From positions 13,992 to 21,029 of the forward strand of contig DDPN01000131.1 in assembly GCA_002342205.1 (NCBI GenBank): 7,038 nt of DNA. The letters run 5' to 3'. Positions 1 through 6,630 of the stretch are shown one piece after another. The notes beneath the pieces were generated by a model. That model was given only the letters and a program-made list of their open reading frames with translations. It had not been told where the DNA came from and searched no databases. Each line of letters opens with the position of its first letter. Within the stretch, counting starts at the first letter, position 1. A program made the position numbers and the translations under genes. The DNA is from Chitinophagaceae bacterium UBA2467 (GTDB taxonomy: Bacteria; Bacteroidota; Bacteroidia; Chitinophagales; Chitinophagaceae).

Positions 1-40
1 CGTGACAGGGCGGCATTCTAACCAACTGAACTACCGATCC
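1..40 (-). tRNA. tRNA-Asp (anticodon GTC), 5' part only
   Basis: Read on the minus strand from position 40, the sequence gives a 7-base acceptor strand (GGATCGG), T8-A9, a D arm (GTTC paired with GAAT around a loop containing GG), then the anticodon stem strand CCGCC and the loop CTGTCAC. The loop centre is GTC, which reads aspartate codons. The window ends within the 3' side of the anticodon stem, so the variable region, T arm, 3' acceptor strand and any encoded CCA lie outside. Its promoter is visible at 62-93. The D-arm pairing and anticodon context fit tRNA-Asp well, and I see no competing identity. Confidence 0.92.
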
Positions 41-61
41 GTTTCCCCATTTTTGGGAGTG

Positions 62-93
62 CAAAGATAGTGGCGCTTTTATTCCATACCAAA
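62..93 (-). promoter_or_regulatory. Bacteroidota sigma-70 type promoter for tRNA-Asp
   Basis: On the minus strand, TTTG (93-90) is followed by exactly 20 bases and then TATCTTTG (69-62). This matches the Bacteroidota housekeeping promoter consensus TTTG-N19-21-TAnnTTTG at every fixed position. Transcription would start about 5-8 bases past the -7 element, near 54-57, giving a 5' leader of roughly 15 bases before the mature tRNA end at 40, which RNase P would remove. The perfect match suits a strongly expressed tRNA gene. Confidence 0.85.
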
Positions 94-131
94 TCATTTT
101 TCACTGGAAAAAGGCTTGTTTGGAACCCCTT

Positions 132-170
132 TTTGCGATAAACCCATATCCGGCATATTCTGTATTTTCG
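132..170 (+). promoter_or_regulatory. Possible promoter for accA-dapA (weak)
   Basis: Two imperfect candidates lie in the leader of accA. TATTTTCG at 163-170 matches the TAnnTTTG -7 element except for one base but lacks a TTTG at the right distance. TTTG at 132-135 is 20 bases upstream of TATTCTGT (156-163), which is a poor -7 element. Some promoter is needed here because the neighbouring tRNA is divergent. Which of the two is used, if either, cannot be decided from sequence. Confidence 0.25.
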
Positions 171-188
171 GCCCTTATCTGAAAGGGA

Positions 189-1160
189 ATGCCACAAAAC
201 AGTAACCGACAGTTTATCGATTTTGAGAAGCCTTTAAAAGAGTTGATCGAAGAGATCCTTGACCTGGAGCAAAAATCTGCAAAGGGAAAAGTTGACTACT
301 CTGAAGTGATTGCAAAACTCAATGAGCAGGTGCTGGAAAAGAGAAAAGATCTAACTAAAAACCTGTCCAGCTGGCAACGTGTTCAATTGAGTCGTCACCC
401 TGACCGTCCTTACACACTCAAGTATATTGAGAAAATGACTACTGACTTTGTCGAGCTTTTTGGCGATCGTAATGTCAAAGATGACAAAGCAATGGTAGGT
501 GGGTTTGCATCCCTGGGGGGTGAAACAGTCATGTTCATTGGGCAGCAAAAGGGAATCAATACCAAGACTCGCCAATTGCGAAATTTTGGAATGGCAAATC
601 CTGAAGGATACAGAAAGGCGCTTCGGTTAATGAAACTGGCTGAAAAGTTTAATAAGCCAATTATAACCTTGATTGATACACCTGGAGCCTATCCGGGATT
701 GGAAGCAGAAGAAAGAGGCCAGGGAGAAGCTATCGCTCGTAATATTTATGAAATGATACGATTGAAAGTACCGGTCATTTGTGTGATTATTGGAGAGGGA
801 GCTAGTGGTGGTGCATTAGGTATCGGAGTGGGTGATCGGGTGTACATGATGGAAAATACCTGGTATACTGTAATCAGTCCTGAAAGCTGTTCATCCATTC
901 TTTGGAGAAGTTGGGATAAAAAAGAGGTTGCTGCCGAGCAGTTGAAGTTGACGGCCGAAAAAATGCAAGAGTTTGGACTAATTGACGGAATTATTCCTGA
1001 ACCTGCGGGTGGTGCGCACTGGGATTATGACGAAGCCGCTACCAAATTGAAAGATTTTTTAATTCCCGTATTACAATCATTAAAACAAATACCTGCTGAC
1101 AAGCGAGTCAATGATCGCATTGAAAAGTTTGGACGGATGGGCTTTTGGGAAGAAGTTTAA
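189..1160 (+). CDS. accA: Acetyl-CoA carboxylase carboxyltransferase, alpha subunit
   Basis: AccA pairs with AccD to form the carboxyltransferase of bacterial acetyl-CoA carboxylase. It moves the carboxyl group from biotin on AccB to acetyl-CoA, giving malonyl-CoA, the committed precursor for fatty acid synthesis in the cytoplasm. The 323-residue product is close to the usual length (E. coli about 319). The N-terminal helical part (about 1-75) leads into the crotonase-like carboxyltransferase core. Visible family motifs are FGMANPEGYRKA (133-144), DTPGAYPG (163-170), the oxyanion-hole type glycine-rich GEGASGGALG (202-211) and SPESCSSILWR (230-240). The start at 189 is the first ATG of the frame and gives a Bacteroidota-like beginning (FIDFEKPLKEL). 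No zinc-ribbon AccD domain is fused and accD is not in the window. dapA follows 7 bases downstream, so the two are probably cotranscribed. No truncation or frameshift is seen. Confidence 0.97.
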   Translation: MPQNSNRQFIDFEKPLKELIEEILDLEQKSAKGKVDYSEVIAKLNEQVLEKRKDLTKNLSSWQRVQLSRHPDRPYTLKYIEKMTTDFVELFGDRNVKDDKAMVGGFASLGGETVMFIGQQKGINTKTRQLRNFGMANPEGYRKALRLMKLAEKFNKPIITLIDTPGAYPGLEAEERGQGEAIARNIYEMIRLKVPVICVIIGEGASGGALGIGVGDRVYMMENTWYTVISPESCSSILWRSWDKKEVAAEQLKLTAEKMQEFGLIDGIIPEPAGGAHWDYDEAATKLKDFLIPVLQSLKQIPADKRVNDRIEKFGRMGFWEEV

Positions 1161-1167
1161 ATGCATT

Positions 1168-2055
1168 ATGAACTTACAACAAGTATTTAGAGGAACAGGC
1201 ATAGCCATTGTAACTCCCTTTCATGCTGATGGCGCTATTGATTGGGATAGTTTCAAACGTTGTTTAGATTTTTGGATCAATGGTGGCGTAGAGTATCTGG
1301 TAGTAATGGGAACTACTGGAGAAAGTGCAACAATTCATGGAGAAGAAAAGCAAGAAGTATTTTCATTTGTTCAACAGTACACTGCTGGTCGAATTCCCTT
1401 GGTGGCAGGCATTGGTGGAAACGATACAAAAGAAGTAATTCACGCACTTACGCATTATGATCTAACTGGATATGCTGCAATTTTATCTGTCAGTCCGTAT
1501 TATAACAAGCCAAATCAAGAAGGTATTTTTCAGCATTACAAGCAGATAGATCAACATACACCACTTCCTGTAATCATGTATAATGTTCCAGGTAGAACGG
1601 GTCAGTCTATTCAGGCAGCAACACAAATTCGAATCGCGAGAGAATGTCCCTCCATTTTTGCAACCAAGGAGGCTAGTGGAAACATGGAGCTTATTATGCA
1701 AATCCTTCGCGATAAACCAAAAGATTTTATGGTAATCAGCGGAGATGATCCCATTACACTTCCTTTGATTGCTGCAGGAGCCGTGGGGGTGATTTCTGTG
1801 GTTGCCAATGCATTTCCAAAAGAGTTTTCAGAAATGATTCGCCTTTGCTTGGCCGGTGATTTTGAAAAAGCAAGACCACTACATTATAAATATTTAGAAA
1901 TCACAGCTGCCTTGTTTGCAGAAGGTAGTCCCGCAGGAATTAAGGCGGTGCTTTCTGAAATGGGACTTTGTCAAAATGCTTTTCGTATGCCGGTATGGCC
2001 TGTGAGTGAAAAACATCAAGCTACTATCCAACAACTCCTCAAAGAATTAAAATAA
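1168..2055 (+). CDS. dapA: 4-hydroxy-tetrahydrodipicolinate synthase
   Basis: DapA condenses pyruvate with aspartate semialdehyde to form 4-hydroxy-tetrahydrodipicolinate, the first step toward diaminopimelate (cell wall) and lysine. The 295-residue product is a class I aldolase TIM barrel of normal family length. By alignment from memory to E. coli DapA, the Schiff-base lysine is K167 (TKEASGN), the catalytic triad is T49 (in GTTGES), Y112 (SPYYNKP) and Y138 (MYNVPGRTG), and the substrate-carboxylate arginine is R143. The start is placed at 1168 because FRGTGIAIVTPF is the usual N-terminus. An in-frame ATG at 1111 would add 19 unrelated residues and overlap accA by 50 bases. No Shine-Dalgarno sequence is visible, as is common in Bacteroidota. 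It ends 3 bases short of the stop codon of the opposing rnz gene. Confidence 0.96.
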   Translation: MNLQQVFRGTGIAIVTPFHADGAIDWDSFKRCLDFWINGGVEYLVVMGTTGESATIHGEEKQEVFSFVQQYTAGRIPLVAGIGGNDTKEVIHALTHYDLTGYAAILSVSPYYNKPNQEGIFQHYKQIDQHTPLPVIMYNVPGRTGQSIQAATQIRIARECPSIFATKEASGNMELIMQILRDKPKDFMVISGDDPITLPLIAAGAVGVISVVANAFPKEFSEMIRLCLAGDFEKARPLHYKYLEITAALFAEGSPAGIKAVLSEMGLCQNAFRMPVWPVSEKHQATIQQLLKELK

Positions 2056-2058
2056 TTT

Positions 2059-2853
2059 TTATCCAACTAAGTAGGTAACTCCTTGCAACGCATTTTCCGT
2101 TGCAGGAAATACTTGTTGTGCTTCTTTTTCAAATGCTGCTATTGATTCATACTGGCTACTAAAATGCCCTAGTAGTAATTTTCCAACATTGGCTTTTCTT
2201 GCTATTTGCGCCGCTTGTGTGGAGGTGGAGTGATAGCGTAAAGAAGCTTTTTCAACTTGGTCCTCGAGGTAAGTGGCTTCATGATATAACAGATCTACCT
2301 CTTTAATGACGTCGATGATTCTTTCATCATAGCGGGTATCTGCACAATAAGCGTAGCTCCTGGGTTTATTTCTTTTGTCATTGAATTTGCGTGGAAGATT
2401 TTTCTCTTGAAATAAAAACCCATAGCATTCAATACGGTGATCAGTTGGAAAACAGCTGACAATCATATCTTCTGTCTCCGCTAATTCACCTGCTTTTTGA
2501 ATGGTGTGAAAATGTAATAAAAAGGGAAGTCGGGTAGAAGCAGCCTGTAATTGAAGCTCTATAATTTCTTGTAAGCCTGCAGGGCCATACACCTGCAGAT
2601 CTTGTTGCCTATTGAGTAATCCAAAGCTATTGAGCAGTCCAATTAAACCAAAGTAGTGATCACCATGTAAATGAGAAATAAAGATGTGTGAAATGCGGCT
2701 ATACCGAATTTTATATCGCATTAATTGCATCTGCGTTCCTTCTCCACAGTCAACTAAAAATTTATTTCCATTGAGAGAAATCAATTGACTAGTCGGGTAC
2801 CTTTCATATGCTGGAACAGCCGAATTATTTCCTAATATGGTGACGGAAAACAT
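2059..2853 (-). CDS. rnz: Ribonuclease Z with a shortened exosite arm
   Basis: RNase Z is the metallo-beta-lactamase-fold endonuclease that removes 3' trailers from tRNA precursors. The product has 264 residues, about 40 fewer than the roughly 305 usual for bacterial ElaC/RNase Z. All expected zinc ligands are present: the HLHGDH motif (H61, H63, D65, H66), H139 (PTDHR), D172 (CADT) and H230 (GHFSS). The catalytic helpers HEAT (191-194) and HST (208-210) are also present, as is the N-terminal PTSQ...DCGEGTQ segment. The loss is internal: between GFLFQEK (145-151) and PRSYAYCADT (164-173), where family members carry the flexible tRNA-binding arm with its GP motif, only about a dozen residues remain, and 7 of residues 151-165 are Lys or Arg. 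The frame is open throughout, so this is an in-frame difference rather than a frameshift. The gene lies 17 bases after the STAS gene and is probably cotranscribed with it. Another small-RNA or phosphodiester hydrolase role is possible if the arm loss prevents tRNA processing. Confidence 0.9.
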   Translation of the reverse strand: MFSVTILGNNSAVPAYERYPTSQLISLNGNKFLVDCGEGTQMQLMRYKIRYSRISHIFISHLHGDHYFGLIGLLNSFGLLNRQQDLQVYGPAGLQEIIELQLQAASTRLPFLLHFHTIQKAGELAETEDMIVSCFPTDHRIECYGFLFQEKNLPRKFNDKRNKPRSYAYCADTRYDERIIDVIKEVDLLYHEATYLEDQVEKASLRYHSTSTQAAQIARKANVGKLLLGHFSSQYESIAAFEKEAQQVFPATENALQGVTYLVG

Positions 2854-2870
2854 AAAACTTTATTTGTCGA

Positions 2871-3269
2871 TCAAGATTCTGAGTCGTTGAGTAACTCTCT
2901 TTCAATCTCCTCCATTTGCAAGATATCCCAAGCTTCGCTTTCTGTAGGGGTGATATTCATCAGCTCCAGTAGTTCCAGTTTGTTGAACTGGTCCTCTACC
3001 TCTTTTTGCATACAACAAATAACAAAGGAGTACCCCTTTTCATAAAACTGATTTTGAAGAACAACTAGTATTGAAGCAGCGGCATCTTCAACAGTTTGAA
3101 CTTCTGAAAGGGACAAGACCAGGTGCGTAAAGCCTCCGTCTGGCGCCTTGTCATTTCCCAGGCCCGTTAGTAGCTTTTCTTGGAGCTCTTCTGCCATCCT
3201 TGCAGTCAAATTTGCCTCTAAAAGCGTAATTACCTGAAATCGTTCTTTGGTATCAATTTTGATTCTCAT
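2871..3269 (-). CDS. STAS-domain protein, probable regulatory partner
   Basis: A 132-residue soluble protein with the pattern of a single STAS domain (anti-sigma factor antagonist / SpoIIAA fold). It has an opening beta strand (FQVITLLEANL, 11-21), an amphipathic helix (about 22-37), a hydrophobic strand (THLVLSLSEVQ, 48-58), a loop plus helix (EDAAASILVVLQ, 61-72), a strand (YSFVICCM, 80-87) and helices (91-104 and about 110-127) ending in an acidic tail. STAS proteins usually bind an anti-sigma kinase or act in stress modules. No kinase, phosphatase or sigma factor gene is nearby, so the partner is unknown. The usual DSSG phosphorylation motif reads EDAA here (61-64), so the classical serine switch appears absent. 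It is followed 17 bases later by rnz on the same strand, suggesting a two-gene operon. The start at 3269 gives a normal N-terminus. The fold assignment is by pattern recognition; the function is not assignable. Confidence 0.8.
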   Translation of the reverse strand: MRIKIDTKERFQVITLLEANLTARMAEELQEKLLTGLGNDKAPDGGFTHLVLSLSEVQTVEDAAASILVVLQNQFYEKGYSFVICCMQKEVEDQFNKLELLELMNITPTESEAWDILQMEEIERELLNDSES

Positions 3270-3341
3270 AGCTGTAGTTTCCGGATCGATTTATTAACAG
3301 GGGTTTATAACTGTTCCAAAGTCCCTCCCGAAATTATTCGT

Positions 3342-3349
3342 TAATATTG
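3342..3349 (+). promoter_or_regulatory. Possible -7 element for clpC
   Basis: TAATATTG matches the Bacteroidota -7 consensus TAnnTTTG except for one base and sits 23 bases before the clpC start codon. That position would give a short leader of about 17 bases. No TTTG lies 19-21 bases upstream, so the -33 element is missing or degenerate. The 103-base gap between the divergent STAS and clpC genes must hold promoters for both directions; on the minus strand a TTTG occurs at 3320-3317 but no acceptable -7 element follows it. Confidence 0.3.
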
Positions 3350-3372
3350 TAAGAACCGTAAGAAGTTGTAAA

Positions 3373-5907
3373 ATGGATAATAATTTTTCTGCTCAGGTTA
3401 AGGAAATCATCTCCTTTAGTCGGGAAGAGGCATTGCGATTGGGCAATGATTTTATTGGCACTGAGCACTTACTCTTAGGCATGATTCGTGAAGGTGAAAA
3501 CACTGCGGTCAAAATCCTCAAGAGCTTTAATGTGGACCTGTATGAATTGCGGAAGGAGATTGAAATGGCCGTAAAAGACAAAACAGGTAAAAATGTAGCA
3601 AATATCAATTCGTTGCCGTTGACAAAGCAGGCCGAGAAGGTTATTCGTGTGACTGTATTGGAAGCAAAAGCCCTCAAGAGCAATACTGTAGAAACGGAGC
3701 ATTTGATGCTTTCAATTCTAAAGAACAAAGAAAATATTGCCACACAAATTCTCAATCAATTTGATGTAGACTATGACTTGTTCCGCCAAGAGTTGGGTAT
3801 TGTGAAATCCAATGAACCTCGCGCTGAATTTCCGGAGGAGAACGAAGATGAGTTTGAAGAAGAAAAAAAATCAGGTTCGCTTAAGTCTTCTCCCAAGCAA
3901 CCAGCTGGTGGAAAAAGTAAAACTCCAGTACTTGATAATTTTGGCAGGGATATCACTCGAATGGCCGAGATGGGAACGCTTGATCCTATTGTAGGAAGAG
4001 AAAAAGAAATTGAACGCGTTTCTCAAATATTATCTCGACGTAAAAAGAATAACCCTATTCTAATAGGTGAACCTGGAGTGGGTAAAACAGCGATTGTAGA
4101 GGGACTTGCACTTCGCATTGTACAACGTAAGGTTTCTCGTGTGTTGTTTGACAAGCGAGTAATTTCTTTGGACTTAGCAGCCTTAGTGGCAGGTACAAAA
4201 TACCGTGGACAGTTCGAAGAGCGAATGAAGGCAATCATGAACGAGCTCGAGAAAAACAGAGATGTTATTCTCTTTATTGATGAATTGCATACCATTGTTG
4301 GAGCAGGAGGAGCTAGTGGTTCACTCGATGCCAGCAATATTTTTAAACCAGCTTTAGCCAGAGGCGAACTTCAGTGCATTGGAGCCTCTACGCTCGATGA
4401 ATATCGTATGCACATCGAAAAAGATGGAGCGTTGGACAGACGTTTTCAAAAGGTGATTATTGATCCACCGAGTGTGGAGGATACTATTCAGATTCTGAAT
4501 AATATCAAAAGCAAATACGAAGATTATCACAACGTTAATTACGATCAAGAAGCAATTGATGCTTGTGTAAAATTGAGCGACCGATATATCACAGATCGTC
4601 TATTGCCTGATAAAGCAATAGATGTCATGGACGAGGTAGGAGCGAGGGTTCACTTGAAAAATATCAATGTGCCACCTACTATTACCGAATTGGAACAGAA
4701 GATTGAAGAAGTGAAGGTGGAAAAGAACAAAGTGGTGAAAAGCCAAAAGTTTGAGGAAGCCGCATCTCTTCGTGATACAGAAAAAAGGTTGCAAGAAGAG
4801 CTTGAAAAAGCAAAAGCTGATTGGGAAGAAGAGAGTAAACATCGTAAGTTCCCAATCGGTGAGGAGGATATAGCAGAGGTAATCAGCATGATGACGGGTA
4901 TACCTGTTAAGCGAATGGTACAAGCTGAAACAGAGAAGCTGCGCAGAATGTTTGATGATATGAAGGGAATGGTGATTGGCCAAAATGAGGCGATACAAAA
5001 AGTAGTAAAAGCCATACAGCGTAACCGAGTAGGATTAAAAGATCCTAAGAAGCCAATTGGAACCTTTATTTTTCTCGGACCTACCGGGGTTGGTAAAACT
5101 GAATTAGCACGTGCGCTTGCTCGTCATTTATTTGATTCTGAAGATTCGCTCATCCGTATTGATATGAGTGAATACATGGAGAAATTTACGGTGAGCCGTT
5201 TGATTGGGGCCCCTCCCGGTTATGTGGGTTATGAAGAAGGAGGTCAGCTTACGGAGCGCGTTCGCAGAAAGCCATATAGTGTCATACTGTTAGATGAAAT
5301 TGAAAAGGCACATCCTGATATCTACAATATCTTATTGCAAGTATTGGATGATGGGCAGTTGACTGACGGCTTAGGCAGAAAAGTGGATTTCAAAAACACC
5401 TTGATTATAATGACCTCTAATATTGGAGTTCGTCAATTAAAAGACTTTGGTACTGGTGTTGGATTTACGACAACAGCTAAAATGGAGTCTGAAGAGGAAG
5501 CGAACAAAGCGGTCATTGAAAAAGCACTGAAGAAAACATTCTCTCCCGAGTTTTTAAATCGAATTGATGATGTAATCATTTTCAACAGCCTTAGTCGTGA
5601 AAATATTTTTGACATCATCGATATCTTGATGAAGGGAGTGATGAAAAGACTCTCTAACCTTGGCTTTAGTCTAGAGCTTTCAGATAAGGCAAAGAGTTTT
5701 CTGGCAGATAAAGGATATGATGTACAATTTGGTGCAAGGCCATTACACCGAGCCATTCAGAAATACCTGGAAGATCCTCTTGCAGAGGAGATTCTCAATA
5801 TGAATGTAAAAGAAGGGGATGTGCTTTTGGCCGATACGGATGAAGAACAGACTAAATTGTCATTCACACTTAAGCAGCGAACTTCTACGCCAACCCAGGC
5901 TTCTTGA
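3373..5907 (+). CDS. clpC: ATP-dependent Clp protease ATP-binding subunit ClpC
   Basis: ClpC is a Hsp100 unfoldase that threads damaged or tagged proteins into the ClpP peptidase. The 844-residue product has the full layout. Two N-terminal Clp_N repeats span about 3-66 and 83-141, followed by an acidic linker (about 151-165). AAA module 1 has Walker A GEPGVGKT (232-239), a pore loop with K276-Y277, Walker B VILFIDE (298-304) and arginine fingers R356-R357. A short middle region carries a UVR-like coiled coil (about 435-485, core SQKFEEAASLRDTEKRL at 457-473), marking ClpC rather than ClpB or ClpA. AAA module 2 has Walker A GPTGVGKT (569-576), pore loop GYVGYEEGG (616-624), Walker B VILLDE (637-642), sensor 1 TSN (681-683) and sensor 2 GARP (787-790). 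A VGF tripeptide (696-698) occupies the ClpP-docking loop position, so it should work with ClpP. clpP is not in the window. cmk follows 24 bases downstream. Confidence 0.96.
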   Translation: MDNNFSAQVKEIISFSREEALRLGNDFIGTEHLLLGMIREGENTAVKILKSFNVDLYELRKEIEMAVKDKTGKNVANINSLPLTKQAEKVIRVTVLEAKALKSNTVETEHLMLSILKNKENIATQILNQFDVDYDLFRQELGIVKSNEPRAEFPEENEDEFEEEKKSGSLKSSPKQPAGGKSKTPVLDNFGRDITRMAEMGTLDPIVGREKEIERVSQILSRRKKNNPILIGEPGVGKTAIVEGLALRIVQRKVSRVLFDKRVISLDLAALVAGTKYRGQFEERMKAIMNELEKNRDVILFIDELHTIVGAGGASGSLDASNIFKPALARGELQCIGASTLDEYRMHIEKDGALDRRFQKVIIDPPSVEDTIQILNNIKSKYEDYHNVNYDQEAIDACVKLSDRYITDRLLPDKAIDVMDEVGARVHLKNINVPPTITELEQKIEEVKVEKNKVVKSQKFEEAASLRDTEKRLQEELEKAKADWEEESKHRKFPIGEEDIAEVISMMTGIPVKRMVQAETEKLRRMFDDMKGMVIGQNEAIQKVVKAIQRNRVGLKDPKKPIGTFIFLGPTGVGKTELARALARHLFDSEDSLIRIDMSEYMEKFTVSRLIGAPPGYVGYEEGGQLTERVRRKPYSVILLDEIEKAHPDIYNILLQVLDDGQLTDGLGRKVDFKNTLIIMTSNIGVRQLKDFGTGVGFTTTAKMESEEEANKAVIEKALKKTFSPEFLNRIDDVIIFNSLSRENIFDIIDILMKGVMKRLSNLGFSLELSDKAKSFLADKGYDVQFGARPLHRAIQKYLEDPLAEEILNMNVKEGDVLLADTDEEQTKLSFTLKQRTSTPTQAS

Positions 5908-5931
5908 TCGGATAAGTCTTGCAGTTCCATT

Positions 5932-6624
5932 ATGACTGAAAAGAAAATTATCATTACACTGGATGGCTGGTCCAGCTGTGGAAAAAGTACGCTGGCTAAA
6001 GCACTAGCCAGAGAACTGGGCTATGTCTTTGTAGACAGTGGAGCCATGTATCGTGCGATTACTTTATATTTTTTGAATAATTCGATTGATCTGTCTGACT
6101 TGAAGCAAATCGAAAAAGCGCTTGCCAATATTGAATTGACTTTTGTGTTCAATCCCACCCGAGGAGCAAGTGATATTATTTTAAATTGTCAAAATGTGGA
6201 ATCAAGCATTCGCGATATGGCTGTGGCTTCTCGCGTAAGTGAAGTGGCTGCTATTCCACTTGTACGACAATTTGCTGTGCAACAGCAGCAGCGGCTAGGT
6301 AAAAACAAAGGAATTGTAATGGATGGAAGAGATATTGGAACCGTGGTTTTCCCTGACGCTGAATTAAAAATATTCATGACCGCTTCTAAAGAAATCAGAG
6401 TGAAACGTCGCTTTCAGGAGCTTGTTCAAAAAGATGCGGCAATTACCATCGAAGAAGTACGCGAAAACTTAGAACAAAGGGATCACATGGATTCCAATAG
6501 AAAGGAAAGTCCACTTCGCCAGGCAAATGACGCACGCGTGTTAGATAACACCGATCTAACCGAGCAACAACAATTTGAATTAGCATTAGGCTGGGCAAAA
6601 GAAGTTATTGCTCAGCCTTTGTAA
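5932..6624 (+). CDS. cmk: (d)CMP kinase (cytidylate kinase)
   Basis: Cmk transfers the gamma phosphate of ATP to CMP or dCMP, recycling and supplying cytidine nucleotides for RNA, DNA and phospholipid precursors. The 230-residue length is normal for the family. The NMP-kinase fold shows a P-loop DGWSSCGKST (11-20), the conserved DSGAMYRA (35-42), the CMP-recognition segment MDGRDIGTVVFPDA (130-143), the lid region with RR (159-160) and RD (183-184), and the motif SPLRQANDARVLDNT (193-207). The first ATG in frame at 5932 puts the P-loop at the expected distance from the N-terminus. The 24-base gap after clpC, without an obvious terminator or promoter, suggests cotranscription. It ends 6 bases from the stop codon of the opposing FKBP gene. 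Confidence 0.95.
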   Translation: MTEKKIIITLDGWSSCGKSTLAKALARELGYVFVDSGAMYRAITLYFLNNSIDLSDLKQIEKALANIELTFVFNPTRGASDIILNCQNVESSIRDMAVASRVSEVAAIPLVRQFAVQQQQRLGKNKGIVMDGRDIGTVVFPDAELKIFMTASKEIRVKRRFQELVQKDAAITIEEVRENLEQRDHMDSNRKESPLRQANDARVLDNTDLTEQQQFELALGWAKEVIAQPL

Positions 6625-6627
6625 GGC
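6615..6627 (+). terminator. Small hairpin over the cmk stop codon, weak terminator candidate
   Basis: GCCTT (6615-6619) and AAGGC (6623-6627) form a perfect 5-base-pair stem with a TGT loop, spanning the cmk stop codon. The nearest T-rich run on the plus strand (6641-6650) begins 14 bases after the stem, so it is not a canonical intrinsic terminator. On the minus strand no T-run follows. It may still attenuate readthrough between the convergent cmk and FKBP genes, or be chance. Confidence 0.2.
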
Positions 6628-6630
6628 CCC

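Noticed and set aside
46..57. Perfect small inverted repeat CCCA-TTTT-TGGG between the tRNA-Asp gene and its promoter
   Set aside because: The predicted transcription start falls inside or at the edge of it, so a full hairpin would probably not form, and the stem is only 4 bp.
1111..1167. Upstream in-frame ATG extending DapA by 19 residues into accA
   Set aside because: The extension does not resemble any DapA N-terminus and would overlap accA by 50 bases, while the ATG at 1168 gives the usual family start.
1161..1190. Ten-codon reading frame (ATG at 1161 to TAG) overlapping the dapA start, possible leader peptide
   Set aside because: It has no lysine run, no ribosome binding site and no attenuator hairpin, and such short frames arise by chance.
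2059..2853. rnz as a pseudogene because of its short length
   Set aside because: The missing segment is internal and in frame, both ends align well, and every metal ligand and catalytic motif is retained, which argues for a maintained gene.
3297..3320. TTTG on the minus strand (3320-3317) as a -33 element for the STAS-rnz unit
   Set aside because: At 19-21 bases spacing the sequence (TAATAAAT and neighbours) does not match TAnnTTTG beyond the first two bases.
4600..5015. Long antisense open frames opposite clpC
   Set aside because: They mirror the codon pattern of a clearly conserved gene and show no recognisable domain or start signals.
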